From assembly GCF_050749805.1 (NCBI RefSeq), contig NZ_CP192738.1:1550001-1614000 (forward strand): DNA of 64,000 bases, written 5' to 3'. The DNA comes from Hahella sp018986435. GTDB taxonomy: Bacteria > Pseudomonadota > Gammaproteobacteria > Pseudomonadales > Oleiphilaceae. The translations under genes and the position numbers were made by a program. This document shows, piece after piece, positions 52,720-61,312 of the stretch. The notes below the pieces were generated by a model, which did no database searches, was not told the origin of the DNA, and worked only from the letters and a program-made list of their open reading frames with translations. The first letter of the stretch is position 1. Each line of letters opens with the position of its first letter.

Positions 52720-55700
52720 TTAACTCAATTTCTTGACTGCTTTTTCATAATCTTTCTGCACGCCATCCTTGAAGTCGTAAAGGAACTGGCGGAATGCGCT
52801 CAAGGCTTCTTTTTTCAGGTCGTCCGCTGTCGCAGATGAGCTTTCCTGCGGTCCCTGAGCCATTTTTTCGCATGCGACAAAGAATTCATCCCGCGCCTTT
52901 TCGGCCTTTTCCATATGTTCTTTTAGCGCGTGAGGCTGACAGGTTGCAAATAGCTCATCCACCTGTTTTCGCACCTTGCTGGAGGGATTCGCCATATTGG
53001 TCAACATGGTGTCCATGTGTCCATCAAACTTTTTCGTGAGCTCTTCCCAGCCATCGCCCGTGCGAGGCGTTTCCGCTATAGTCTTACGGCTTACCAGGCC
53101 GTCAAACTGGGTTTTGAAGTAATTGAGGTTGTCTTTGCCAATGAACTCTTTGATGGGGCGTTCGTGGGTTGCGGCAACGCTGCCGCCTACCTCCAGCGTT
53201 ACCGTGTCTGTAGGAATCGTCGCTTTACCGCCGACCTTCAGCTCGCCGCCGACCAGCACCCTCCCGAAACTCATGCCGCCGTCTTTCAGTTCAAAGTAGG
53301 CTGAAACTGTGGCGGCTCCAGAACCCGTCGCTGCGCCTGAAGCTGATTCCGCCGCGTTGGAAAGTATCTCCGTGACTTCCGCGTCTTCTAATCCTGGCGC
53401 CTTTTTACTGGCGAGCTCTTTGATTTTCTCAATAGCATCCGGGCTTACGCTGCCCTTGATGGTGATTTTTATGTCGTGAAAAGCGCCGTTGTAGTTGATA
53501 TTTGCGTTATTGCGCATTTTACGACGGGTATGCTCAATGGTGGCTGTCGCAGTTGAGGCGATGTCCAGGGTGAGGGTGGTTTTGTGGCTTCTTTCCTTAG
53601 GCTGGCTGTACTCCAGTGCACGAATTTGCGCGAAGTCGTTTTTGCTGAACTTCATTTGCGGCGTTTCAAGGTGTTTGCTGATGGTTTCAAACGCCATGAT
53701 GGCTTCCGGCGCCTCTTCACGCGCCTTCGCCAGCGTGGTTTCCGGCGGTTCCCCCGCTTCCTCTCGATAGGTTTTGACGAACTCGTTGAAAATATTGGCG
53801 TGGCGAACGGTCAAGCCTTCCACCAGAGACGCTCTGCCTTTTACGCCGACTTCTTTCTCCATCTCTCTTTTGATTGCGGATTCAAGATGCTTGGGGCCCA
53901 TGCCAACTACTTTGCGCAGATTATGCTCTACGCGCCCGAAGCCTTTGGTCAACGTATCATGTGAGCGTGTGTTCCCTTCGTACTGCAGTAATTTGTCAAA
54001 GTTTTCCAGGGCCATATCTTTGAGCTGGTCGCGAACCAGATCGATGGCGGGCCGCTCCTCGGAGCTTGCAATAGAACTGGTTTCGCTGATGACGGAAGGG
54101 CTGCCCTGGCTGGCGGTGTAAAAGGATTCTCCGCTTACAACGGTTGGGCTGCGATTGACGATTACTTCGTTGTCGCTCAGCGCATCCATGGAGTTCAGCG
54201 ACTCCGAGCTGGCTCTACCGGAAAGGCTGCCCGGGGAAGGGGGCTCTTGCATCGCCGTATGAAAGCTTTCTTCGGAGGCGGCGGAAGGGCTGCGATTCAG
54301 AGACCTTCCGAATAATTCGAGGTTTTCTGCAGTGAGAGGCAGAGCGTTGACCGGGTTTTGAGTATGAGTTTCTTCTGAGATTGTGGAAGCGTTTTCAATA
54401 TGGGATATGTGCTCTTTAAGCGCGCCAAGTCGCTCAAAAAAGTCATCCTGGGCGCGATGTTCAAACTTTTCCGTACGGGATTTGAGTAGATCCTCGTCTT
54501 CCATCATCTTTTTGGTTAGCGAGGTCTCACCTTTGACGTGAATGTGAGTATGTTTGTGTTCATAACTGACTTTCACATCCGCGGCCTTGAATCCAAGCTT
54601 ACCGAAGCCGCCGTAGGAAAGAGAATTGACTTTGTAAGCCGCAGAGGCGGGTATGCTGCGCGGTTCCGGCAGGGCTAGCTCGACTGATCCGTTACGCCAG
54701 TCTCGCAACTCGTCTAAATTGGACGCGCCTTCGCCGTGAGCTCTCAGGAAGTCCTGCAATTTCAGCTTCATTTGATCGCTTTGAGTGAGAATATCGCTAT
54801 CGCTGGCCACGGCTTTCTTGAGCGCTTTGGCTGACTTCGCCGCCCCAGGAGAACTCAGAGTGAGATCCAGCACGCTGTTAGTGAAGTGATCGACAAAGTC
54901 GCTGACGTTATCGAACCCTCTGCCTGAGGTGCGGGACAGATTGACTGTCGCCCCGACGGATGGACCCGCCTCAATGATTGGCAGCTTGATTTCAAATCCG
55001 AACTTGCCTGCATCGGTTCTCTCCCGCAGCACGCCAAGCGCTTGTGAGGTTTGCGCTGTCTCTTTGTGACTGAGGTTGACTGTTGCTTTGAGCGGCGTGT
55101 GCAGAATATTCACGCCCAGATCCATTTCCACCGCCAGATTGTTGCTTGCGCCGGAATTGTTGAGGTATTTCAGTTTATCCAGCACCTCTTCTTTTATTTT
55201 TTCGCGCTCCTGCTGGACGATGCGGTTGGCGACATGTTTGGCGAGAGGCTTGGTGACTTCGGCGGTTTCTACGCTGAACCTGGAGGGTATGAGCTGGTTG
55301 ACCTCCTTTAACGCGAAGTTCATCTGGTTCAACGCTTCCAGGTGATCCGTGGCGGTCTGGATTTCCCGGGGAGGGTTGAACTTCTCGTTAAAGACCCTGA
55401 GTTGCGACTCATCAAGCTTACTGGTCAAGATGTCCTGTAACGCTTGCGTGAGTTTGCCGATTTCTTTGGGCGTGGAGAGATCCAGGCCTGGGTCCGGCGT
55501 TTTACCCATGAATTCTTGCAGATTAAGCTTTTCGAAAAGGTTCTTAACAATGGCTTCATTGCCGGCGGAGGACTTTGGTTGCTCCAGTACTTCTGCGAGA
55601 TTTTTTCGCTCCAGGTCCTGAATGATAATTTCGCTATAGCGTTCTATTTTGGTCTGCGGGTAGCCGGTCAGGTTTAGGTCATGATTTTCCGCCCAGGCCT

Positions 55701-55860
55701 TGAATTTCTCCGGCGTCGTTAGCGTCGGCGCAGATTCGGGAGACGCGGGGCGGATGCTGTTTTCCCCGAGCCGTCCTGGGACAGAGTGAGTATTTTGCGA
55801 TGATATCTGCTCAGGTACGACATTCTGGGGGACGGATGCGGAGGGACGGTTGACTTCCAT
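52720..55860 (-). CDS. Large candidate type III effector with internal repeats
   Basis: I do not recognise a known family in this 1046-residue protein. It starts at ATG 55860 behind AGGAGC, 11 bases after its chaperone gene. The first 40 residues are Ser/Pro/Asn/Gln-rich, as in secretion signals. A helical region (about 50-260) follows, then beta-rich segments (about 265-340 and 430-480). A Ser-rich linker (about 510-640) carries two copies of an RSPxxxSxESFxTA unit, and then come further helices. A second beta-rich segment (about 770-930) and a helical C-terminus complete it. There is no signal peptide or membrane helix. Linkage to a CesT chaperone and the sct operon argues for an injected effector. 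Confidence 0.65.
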   Translation of the reverse strand: MEVNRPSASVPQNVVPEQISSQNTHSVPGRLGENSIRPASPESAPTLTTPEKFKAWAENHDLNLTGYPQTKIERYSEIIIQDLERKNLAEVLEQPKSSAGNEAIVKNLFEKLNLQEFMGKTPDPGLDLSTPKEIGKLTQALQDILTSKLDESQLRVFNEKFNPPREIQTATDHLEALNQMNFALKEVNQLIPSRFSVETAEVTKPLAKHVANRIVQQEREKIKEEVLDKLKYLNNSGASNNLAVEMDLGVNILHTPLKATVNLSHKETAQTSQALGVLRERTDAGKFGFEIKLPIIEAGPSVGATVNLSRTSGRGFDNVSDFVDHFTNSVLDLTLSSPGAAKSAKALKKAVASDSDILTQSDQMKLKLQDFLRAHGEGASNLDELRDWRNGSVELALPEPRSIPASAAYKVNSLSYGGFGKLGFKAADVKVSYEHKHTHIHVKGETSLTKKMMEDEDLLKSRTEKFEHRAQDDFFERLGALKEHISHIENASTISEETHTQNPVNALPLTAENLELFGRSLNRSPSAASEESFHTAMQEPPSPGSLSGRASSESLNSMDALSDNEVIVNRSPTVVSGESFYTASQGSPSVISETSSIASSEERPAIDLVRDQLKDMALENFDKLLQYEGNTRSHDTLTKGFGRVEHNLRKVVGMGPKHLESAIKREMEKEVGVKGRASLVEGLTVRHANIFNEFVKTYREEAGEPPETTLAKAREEAPEAIMAFETISKHLETPQMKFSKNDFAQIRALEYSQPKERSHKTTLTLDIASTATATIEHTRRKMRNNANINYNGAFHDIKITIKGSVSPDAIEKIKELASKKAPGLEDAEVTEILSNAAESASGAATGSGAATVSAYFELKDGGMSFGRVLVGGELKVGGKATIPTDTVTLEVGGSVAATHERPIKEFIGKDNLNYFKTQFDGLVSRKTIAETPRTGDGWEELTKKFDGHMDTMLTNMANPSSKVRKQVDELFATCQPHALKEHMEKAEKARDEFFVACEKMAQGPQESSSATADDLKKEALSAFRQFLYDFKDGVQKDYEKAVKKLS

Positions 55861-55871
55861 TTCCTGCTCCT

Positions 55872-56354
55872 TTAACCCTGAATCCACTGATTGTTGACCT
55901 GAGAGTCATCGCCAACCTGCTTGCGCGGGGGCGTTGGTTCAGGGCCTTTTTCCGCGAAGGCTTTCACCGTTTCAATATGTTGGAGGAGGCGTTGGCTCAA
56001 CACGCCGGGAAGCGCAATAACGCTGAACGGATACTTGTCCATCAACCAGAGCCAGCCGGAATCGTTGTCCAGAGAGAGGGTTCCTCCCTCCGTTCCCTGC
56101 CAGAACAAATTTGCGCCCAGCAACATTTTCAATAGGGCGTTCTGCTTTTGTAGCGTCTCAGGTTCTTCGCTGTCGTCAGGGAGTTTGAACAGAGGGGAGA
56201 AAATGATCAGATGCTCGTCTGCCGCATGCCACTGCAGATTCACAACCAGGGTGTCGTTGACTTCCAGGGAGAGGTAACCGTGTTCGTCCAGTTGCAGTGA
56301 ATCTTCTAACTGCAGCTGTTTCGCCAGGTCGGCGATCAGAGTATCGATATTCAT
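55872..56354 (-). CDS. CesT-family type III secretion chaperone
   Basis: This 160-residue acidic protein has the fold signature of class I secretion chaperones: helix MNIDTLIADLAKQLQLED, strand region LSLEVNDTLVVNLQW, then ALLKMLLGANLFWQGTEGGTLSLD. The typical C-terminal helix follows, with a hydrophilic tail beyond it. It is directly upstream of the large effector-like gene and translated before it, the common chaperone-effector order. The start at 56354 is favoured over 56372, which would add six residues. Confidence 0.85.
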   Translation of the reverse strand: MNIDTLIADLAKQLQLEDSLQLDEHGYLSLEVNDTLVVNLQWHAADEHLIIFSPLFKLPDDSEEPETLQKQNALLKMLLGANLFWQGTEGGTLSLDNDSGWLWLMDKYPFSVIALPGVLSQRLLQHIETVKAFAEKGPEPTPPRKQVGDDSQVNNQWIQG

Positions 56355-56526
56355 AAAAGCGGCCTTTCGCAAGTAATGCCGGACCGCTGTTGCATCAAAT
56401 ACCTGCGGACCCGACCTGTCGTGGGTTAGATATTCCGTTTGGAGTTACAACTGCTTCCGCAAGGTGAGTAACCACTGCGCCGGTGAAGTTGCGCGGAGAG
56501 CAGGAAAAAGTGGTCGTGTAAAAATT

Positions 56527-56543
56527 TTCGCAACCGTTCGCAA
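56527..56543. promoter_or_regulatory. Helically phased direct repeat in the divergent promoter region
   Basis: TTCGCAA occurs at 56527-56533 and 56537-56543, exactly 10 bases apart, and again at 56366-56372 just before the chaperone gene. The region separates the minus-strand chaperone/effector pair from the plus-strand sctB. Tandem repeats on one face of the helix are typical of activator sites. Confidence 0.45.
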
Positions 56544-56597
56544 TTAGCCGTTACCAATCCGATAGACCTAAGGCATCAGGCGAAACGGGACGGAACT

Positions 56598-57044
56598 ATG
56601 AGCACGACACTCAACAAACTGATTGCAGAGTTTGCGAAGAAATACGGCATGCCGGATCTGGAGCAGACTCCGGAAGGCCATTTTGAATGGTATGTGGACG
56701 CCAATCCGGTGCGGTTTTTTGAGTCCGCCGGCAAGATCTACGTCGCCGCCCAGGTGCGCAAGCTACCGGATGAAAAGCGAGAGCGCGGCGAGTGCGTCAG
56801 AACCGCATTGAAGGCGGCGCTGGCCAATGCCGACTCCCATCGTGAATCCCTCTATATCGACGTCAATCAGGATGCGTTGTGTCTGTATCGCTGTATGGCG
56901 TCGAAAGAATTGTCCCTGTTTGATTTCGAAAAACTGCTGGAGTCTTTCATGCACGCATTGGATTGCATGACTGAGATCACCGGCGCTATTGGCGGCTACG
57001 CTCGTCGCGATATTCCTGTGCTGGCCCCGCATACCCGGTTCTGA
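56598..57044 (+). CDS. SctB/YscB-like secretion chaperone
   Basis: This 148-residue protein has a CesT/YscB-like pattern: N-terminal helix STTLNKLIAEFAKKYGMPDLE, strands around FEWYVDANPVRFFESAGKIYVAAQV, and helix CVRTALKAALANADSH. In Yersinia and Pseudomonas the corresponding gene before the secretin encodes a chaperone for secretion-control proteins (YopN/PopN group). Place in the operon (before sctC) supports this. Which cargo it serves here is unknown. Confidence 0.7.
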   Translation: MSTTLNKLIAEFAKKYGMPDLEQTPEGHFEWYVDANPVRFFESAGKIYVAAQVRKLPDEKRERGECVRTALKAALANADSHRESLYIDVNQDALCLYRCMASKELSLFDFEKLLESFMHALDCMTEITGAIGGYARRDIPVLAPHTRF

Positions 57045-57123
57045 ATGGGATGACTCCGGAATAATCAGGCGCATGGATGCGCCTGCGCGGCGGCCAGCCG
57101 CGGGAGACAAGGCCTGTCGTTGT

Positions 57124-57150
57124 AGACAAATAAAAGGAAGCTATTTGTCT
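57124..57150. promoter_or_regulatory. Perfect 9-base-arm dyad ahead of sctC
   Basis: AGACAAATA (57124-57132) and TATTTGTCT (57142-57150) are perfect inverted arms with a 9-base spacer, 42 bases upstream of the sctC start. AT-rich arms and no T-run favour an operator over a terminator. Confidence 0.55.
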
Positions 57151-57191
57151 TCCTGAAAAACAGTAACTAAAGACATTGATGGAAGTAAGGC

Positions 57192-59039
57192 ATGAAATTT
57201 AAAGGCTTAATCGCTCTGTTGCTGATATTGGTTTGCTCCGGCGCATTCGCCGCCGAACCCCGCTGGAATAATTCGCCTTATGAGTTGTACGCCAACGGTG
57301 AATCGCTGACGGACGTATTGAAGAACTTCGCCGCCAGTTACGGTATTCCGGTAACGGTTAGCTCCCGCATCGCGGGGACGGTTAACGGCAGCTTCAAAGG
57401 GGAGTCGCCGCGTCAGTTCCTGGACATCTTGGGTAAGTCCTTTGAGTTTGAGTGGTACTACGACGGCTCGACGCTGCACTTTTTCCGCGGCGATGAGATT
57501 GTCAGCCGCATCATCACGCTGACCAACATCAAAACGTCGCAACTACGCAGTGCGGTGGAGAAAGTCGGCATCTGGGATGAACGCTTCAGTTGGAAGGAAA
57601 TGCCGGACAAAGGCATGGTCTATATCTCCGGCCCGTCCTCCATGGTGGACCTGATTCAGGAAACCGCCTCCGTGCTGGAAAGCCAGGTGGTGACCATGCC
57701 TCGCCGCGATCAGTACTCCATGCAGATGTTCCGCCTGCGCTACGCCACGGCGGCGGATCGCGTGCAAAGCTATCGCGGTAAAGAGGTGGTGGTTCCCGGT
57801 ATGGCTTCAGTGCTGCGGGGCGCGTTGGCCGCAGGGCAGGGTAAAAGCGGAGAAACCAGCATTGGCGGGCCTGTTGGCGTTCTGGAAGGCAAGAGGACGT
57901 CCAGCCCGGTGACTTCGGATATGCCCGGAACCGGCGAGCGCGCCTGGGTGGAGGCGGATGGCCGCACTAACTCCATCATCGTGTACGACCGTCTGGAGCG
58001 CATGCCCATGTACAAGGCGCTGGTGCGCAATCTGGACCAGCCCTCTGAACAGGTGGAAGTGAATGTCTCCATTATCAGCGTCAGCGCCACCAACCTGAAA
58101 GAGCTGGGAGTGAGCTGGCAGGCCCGCGATCGGAAGCTGGGCGAATTCGGCTACGGCGGCATCGACAAGCAGACTCCTGCGCCGGGCAAAAACCAACTGG
58201 CGATCCTGGGGGGCGCCGACGCGACCTTCTCCACGGTCTTGGATTCCGGCCTGGATTACTTCATCGCCAAGGTGAACGCCTTGGTGGAGGACGGCGATGC
58301 GCAGGTGGTGTCGAGACCATCCGTCGTCACCAGCGAGCATTTGGAGGCGGTTCTGGACGATAGCACTACCTTCCATGTGCGCGTGCAGGGGAATGAACAG
58401 GTCGACCTGTTTCCTGTCACGGTGGGCTCGGTCCTGCGTGTGACGCCGCATATTCAGCGTGGCGAGGAGCAGAAAGGCATCAACCTGGAAGTCACTATCG
58501 AAGACGGTCAGCAAACCGGCGAAGAGGTGGATCGCATTCCCGTTATCAAGACCAGCAGCATCAATACGCAAACCGTGGTGGGGCTGGGGCAGAGTCTGCT
58601 GATCGGCGGCTTCTTCCAGGATTATGAGAGCGAGTCCGTCGGCGGCGTGCCGTTGCTCAAGGATATCCCGCTGTTAGGCATGCTGTTCCGCACTACGAAC
58701 CATAACCGCAAGAAGATGGTCAAGCTGTTCCTGATGACGCCGAAGGTCATTGATATCCCTACCGGCGGACTGGCTTCTAACGGTCGCAAGATCTACGGCT
58801 ACGCCTTCCAGGTGGGCAGCTCCAACAAAGAGGGCGCGGTGGCGATTCGTGAGTACTTCGACTCGCGTGGTTTCCCTACTCAGATGGAAGTCGAGAAAAA
58901 CGGAGAAAAGCCAATTTATTCCGTCGCCATCGGAAACTATTCCCGCTGCGATGACACTCAAAGAGTAGCGAAGGCGTTCCCTGACGCATTGAAGGGCGAC
59001 GCCAACATGATCAACAGCTGCCACCCGCTGACCCGTTAA
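57192..59039 (+). CDS. sctC: Type III secretion secretin SctC with SPOR-like C-terminus
   Basis: SctC forms the outer-membrane ring of the injectisome. The 615-residue protein has a signal peptide (ending FAAEP, about residue 21), N0/N1 domains (about 30-175), N3, and the secretin core (about 290-520) with VPLLKDIPLLGMLFR and the terminal beta-strand KMVKLFLMTPKVI. Instead of the known YscC tail, residues 534-612 read like a SPOR domain (YGYAFQVGSSNKEGAVAIREY, later YSVAIGNYSRCDDTQRVAKAF). SPOR domains bind denuded peptidoglycan, which could place the ring at sites of wall remodelling. Cys residues occur near the end. Confidence 0.9.
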   Translation: MKFKGLIALLLILVCSGAFAAEPRWNNSPYELYANGESLTDVLKNFAASYGIPVTVSSRIAGTVNGSFKGESPRQFLDILGKSFEFEWYYDGSTLHFFRGDEIVSRIITLTNIKTSQLRSAVEKVGIWDERFSWKEMPDKGMVYISGPSSMVDLIQETASVLESQVVTMPRRDQYSMQMFRLRYATAADRVQSYRGKEVVVPGMASVLRGALAAGQGKSGETSIGGPVGVLEGKRTSSPVTSDMPGTGERAWVEADGRTNSIIVYDRLERMPMYKALVRNLDQPSEQVEVNVSIISVSATNLKELGVSWQARDRKLGEFGYGGIDKQTPAPGKNQLAILGGADATFSTVLDSGLDYFIAKVNALVEDGDAQVVSRPSVVTSEHLEAVLDDSTTFHVRVQGNEQVDLFPVTVGSVLRVTPHIQRGEEQKGINLEVTIEDGQQTGEEVDRIPVIKTSSINTQTVVGLGQSLLIGGFFQDYESESVGGVPLLKDIPLLGMLFRTTNHNRKKMVKLFLMTPKVIDIPTGGLASNGRKIYGYAFQVGSSNKEGAVAIREYFDSRGFPTQMEVEKNGEKPIYSVAIGNYSRCDDTQRVAKAFPDALKGDANMINSCHPLTR

Positions 59040-59144
59040 TGCAACGGGCGCGGCGGAGCGGCGAAATGAATGAGCGATTCAACGGTTAAGTGACTGCAAG
59101 CAGTGAACTGACCGGCAACAGGTAAATAACTGGTAAGAGCGCGT

Positions 59145-60284
59145 ATGTCTGACTGGAAGCTGAAAATTCTCTCCGGAGCTCACGCAGGAAGCGAACTGGA
59201 TCTGGTCGTCGGCAAGTATGTGTGTGGCGGCGACGATAACGATGATCTGGTGTTTCAGGAGCCTAACCTGCTCGCGGCGCACTTTTCACTGCAAGTCGAA
59301 GAACAGCAAATACGCCTGACTCTGCTGCAGGAGGGTAGCCGCTTGTTACTGAATGGCGAAGTGTCCGAGCAACGAGATTTGGTGGTGGAAGAGGTGACTC
59401 CGGTCGCTGTCGATGACTTCCAGTTCGCCGTCGCTAACGGTCCGGCGGAATGGCCGCAACCGGTGGTCCCCGCAGCGCCAGCGGCGCAGACTAAGCCCGC
59501 GTCTGGCGCAGCTGCTGCGGATGCTCCCGCCAGTGCGCCAACAACGCCGCTGCCCAGCCGCAGCTGGTCGGAAACCTTCAATCGCATGAAGGTGGGGTTG
59601 GGCGTAATGGGCGCCTGCGCCGGTCTGCTGATGATGCTGGCGGTAGGTTCCATGTCCAATGCGGAGAAATCCAAAGAAGGCGTTGTCGCCGCTGACCGCG
59701 CCAACCTGCAAAGCGAGCTGTCGCAAACACTGGGATTGCCCAATGTGAAAGTGCTCGCGCTTGCGGATGGGATGAGCTGGTTGGTGGAAGGCTACGTGAA
59801 CGACGCTGGAGAGTTAAATCGCCTGGCGCGCTGGCTGGAGTCTAAAAATCTGCAGGCCACGCTCAAGGTGAAAGTGACCGATGAGCTGATTAAAGGCGCC
59901 GAAATTGCGCTGACCGCCCTTGGCTACTCCAACGTGTCTGTGTTCAAGGGGGACCGCCCCGGCTTTCTGGTGCTGAAAGGCAATGTGGACGATGACGTCG
60001 CGTGGAAAAAGAACCGCGGTCGTCTGCAGGTGGATGTGCCTGGCGTGATCGGGTTCGAAGATATGGTCACTGCGGACACCAAGATGGCGCTGGCGCCGTT
60101 GCCCAATCTGGTGGTGAAAGGCATTTACATGGGCAAAACCCCGTTCTTCGTACTCAGCAACGGGGAGAAGTACTTCGTCGGCAGCCAGCTTAATTACGGC
60201 TATCGGGTGGAGGAAATCACCCCCCATATGTTGCAGCTCCGCAGAGGAGACAAACTGATCCAATATCGATTAGGAGTGGACTAG
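59145..60284 (+). CDS. sctD: Type III secretion inner-membrane ring protein SctD
   Basis: SctD joins the inner-membrane ring to the secretin. The 379-residue protein has a cytoplasmic FHA-like domain (about 1-95; LKILSGAHAGSELDLVVGKY), an Ala/Pro linker, one transmembrane helix (about 150-168; GLGVMGACAGLLMMLAVGS), and periplasmic BON-like ring-building domains (about 190-379). It follows sctC by 105 bases and precedes sctE by 2 bases. Confidence 0.9.
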   Translation: MSDWKLKILSGAHAGSELDLVVGKYVCGGDDNDDLVFQEPNLLAAHFSLQVEEQQIRLTLLQEGSRLLLNGEVSEQRDLVVEEVTPVAVDDFQFAVANGPAEWPQPVVPAAPAAQTKPASGAAAADAPASAPTTPLPSRSWSETFNRMKVGLGVMGACAGLLMMLAVGSMSNAEKSKEGVVAADRANLQSELSQTLGLPNVKVLALADGMSWLVEGYVNDAGELNRLARWLESKNLQATLKVKVTDELIKGAEIALTALGYSNVSVFKGDRPGFLVLKGNVDDDVAWKKNRGRLQVDVPGVIGFEDMVTADTKMALAPLPNLVVKGIYMGKTPFFVLSNGEKYFVGSQLNYGYRVEEITPHMLQLRRGDKLIQYRLGVD

Positions 60285-60286
60285 GC

Positions 60287-60535
60287 ATGTTAAATCCGAT
60301 GTTAAGAAATCAACCCGTAGACACCGAAATCAATGCGGAAAATATCAGTAAGGACTCCGGCGGAGTCATGCTGAGAAACGTGATCAATGAATTAACCAAT
60401 GCGTCCGCCAGCGTGCGGCGCAAACTGAATTCCGGTCTGAATCAGGACGACTTCAAACGGCACAATGCTTTTAAGGAAAGCATTGATCGCGCCATCGTCG
60501 TGCTGGAGCAGACCTGGTCCAAACTTCAGCGTTAG
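60287..60535 (+). CDS. sctE: SctE (YscE-like) needle co-chaperone
   Basis: This 82-residue helical protein resembles YscE/PscE, which with SctG keeps the needle subunit soluble. The segment LRNVINELTNASASVRRKLNSG and the later helix AFKESIDRAIVVLEQTWSKL match the two-helix hairpin of the family. The ATG lies 2 bases after the sctD stop, with GGAG upstream. Confidence 0.7.
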   Translation: MLNPMLRNQPVDTEINAENISKDSGGVMLRNVINELTNASASVRRKLNSGLNQDDFKRHNAFKESIDRAIVVLEQTWSKLQR

Positions 60536-60616
60536 GCGACTGATCCGCCACGTGTTGAAGACGGCCTGAAAACGAAGGAAGGCCAATTGTTTATTAATTT
60601 TTAAGAGGAACTGAAT

Positions 60617-60817
60617 ATGGCAGACGTAAGTAGCTTGGGTGGAATGACCTTGGACGGCGCAGGTGGAATTGACGTTCCATCAAGTCCAGATGCAATGCTG
60701 GACATGATGAAAGGCATGTACGAAGAAGCGGAAAAGAACGCTCTGAAAAGAGAACTGATGTCGCTGATTCACAAGCTGATCATGGACGCCATCAAGAAAA
60801 TCGGTCAGGCGGCTTAA
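60617..60817 (+). CDS. sctF: Candidate needle subunit SctF, unusually short
   Basis: This 66-residue protein lies exactly where the needle gene is expected (sctE-F-G). Its N-terminus is Gly/Ser/Asp-rich, and the C-terminal two-thirds is amphipathic helix (YEEAEKNALKRELMSLIHK, LIMDAIKKIGQAA). The usual needle turn motif PxNP is absent and it is about 20 residues shorter than YscF/PscF, nearer the size of Hrp pilin subunits. AGAGGA sits upstream. I am confident it is a secreted filament-type protein by place, less so of the family. Confidence 0.55.
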   Translation: MADVSSLGGMTLDGAGGIDVPSSPDAMLDMMKGMYEEAEKNALKRELMSLIHKLIMDAIKKIGQAA

Positions 60818-60928
60818 TAGCCACTCGATTGCTCGGGCCCGGCTTTATTTTGGGCCCGGTTATCCCCGCCGCAGGCTTTCTGGTGAGAGCGGCGGCGGGA
60901 ATATCAGGAACACTGAGAGGATTTGCTT

Positions 60929-61309
60929 ATGTTATATCCTGAAAATCTCATCAAGCGGGTGTCGGAAATCGGCGTCCTGGCTTGTGAGCAGGGCAGGTTA
61001 CAGGACGCTGAAGTTATTTTCGGCGGCGTGGCGGCGATCGCCGACGATGTAACCAGCCATACTGCCGCAGGGCTGGGTATGGCGGCGACCAAGATCGCCG
61101 GCGGCGATTTTGAAAGCGGCGTCAAGCTGTTGTCCGATAATCTGGCCGCGCTGGACTACGAAAACATGGACGCGCTGGCGTTGCTGGTATTCGCCATGAA
61201 ACGGTCTGGACGCGAGCGGGATGCGGAAGACCTGATACCTCGCCTGACCTCCAATCCTGACTTCAAAGGCTCCCTGGCGGAAGAAATTCTGCTGGCGGCT
61301 GAGGGGTAA
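60929..61309 (+). CDS. sctG: SctG (YscG-like) TPR needle chaperone
   Basis: This 126-residue helical protein with TPR-like pairs (LACEQGRLQDAEVIFGGVAAI, ALALLVFAMKRSGRERDAEDL) fits YscG/PscG, the chaperone that grips the needle helix. The ATG at 60929 follows GAGAGG; an in-frame TTG at 60923 is less likely. It is followed 3 bases later by sctI. No sctH gene is present between them. Confidence 0.7.
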   Translation: MLYPENLIKRVSEIGVLACEQGRLQDAEVIFGGVAAIADDVTSHTAAGLGMAATKIAGGDFESGVKLLSDNLAALDYENMDALALLVFAMKRSGRERDAEDLIPRLTSNPDFKGSLAEEILLAAEG

Positions 61310-61312
61310 GCA

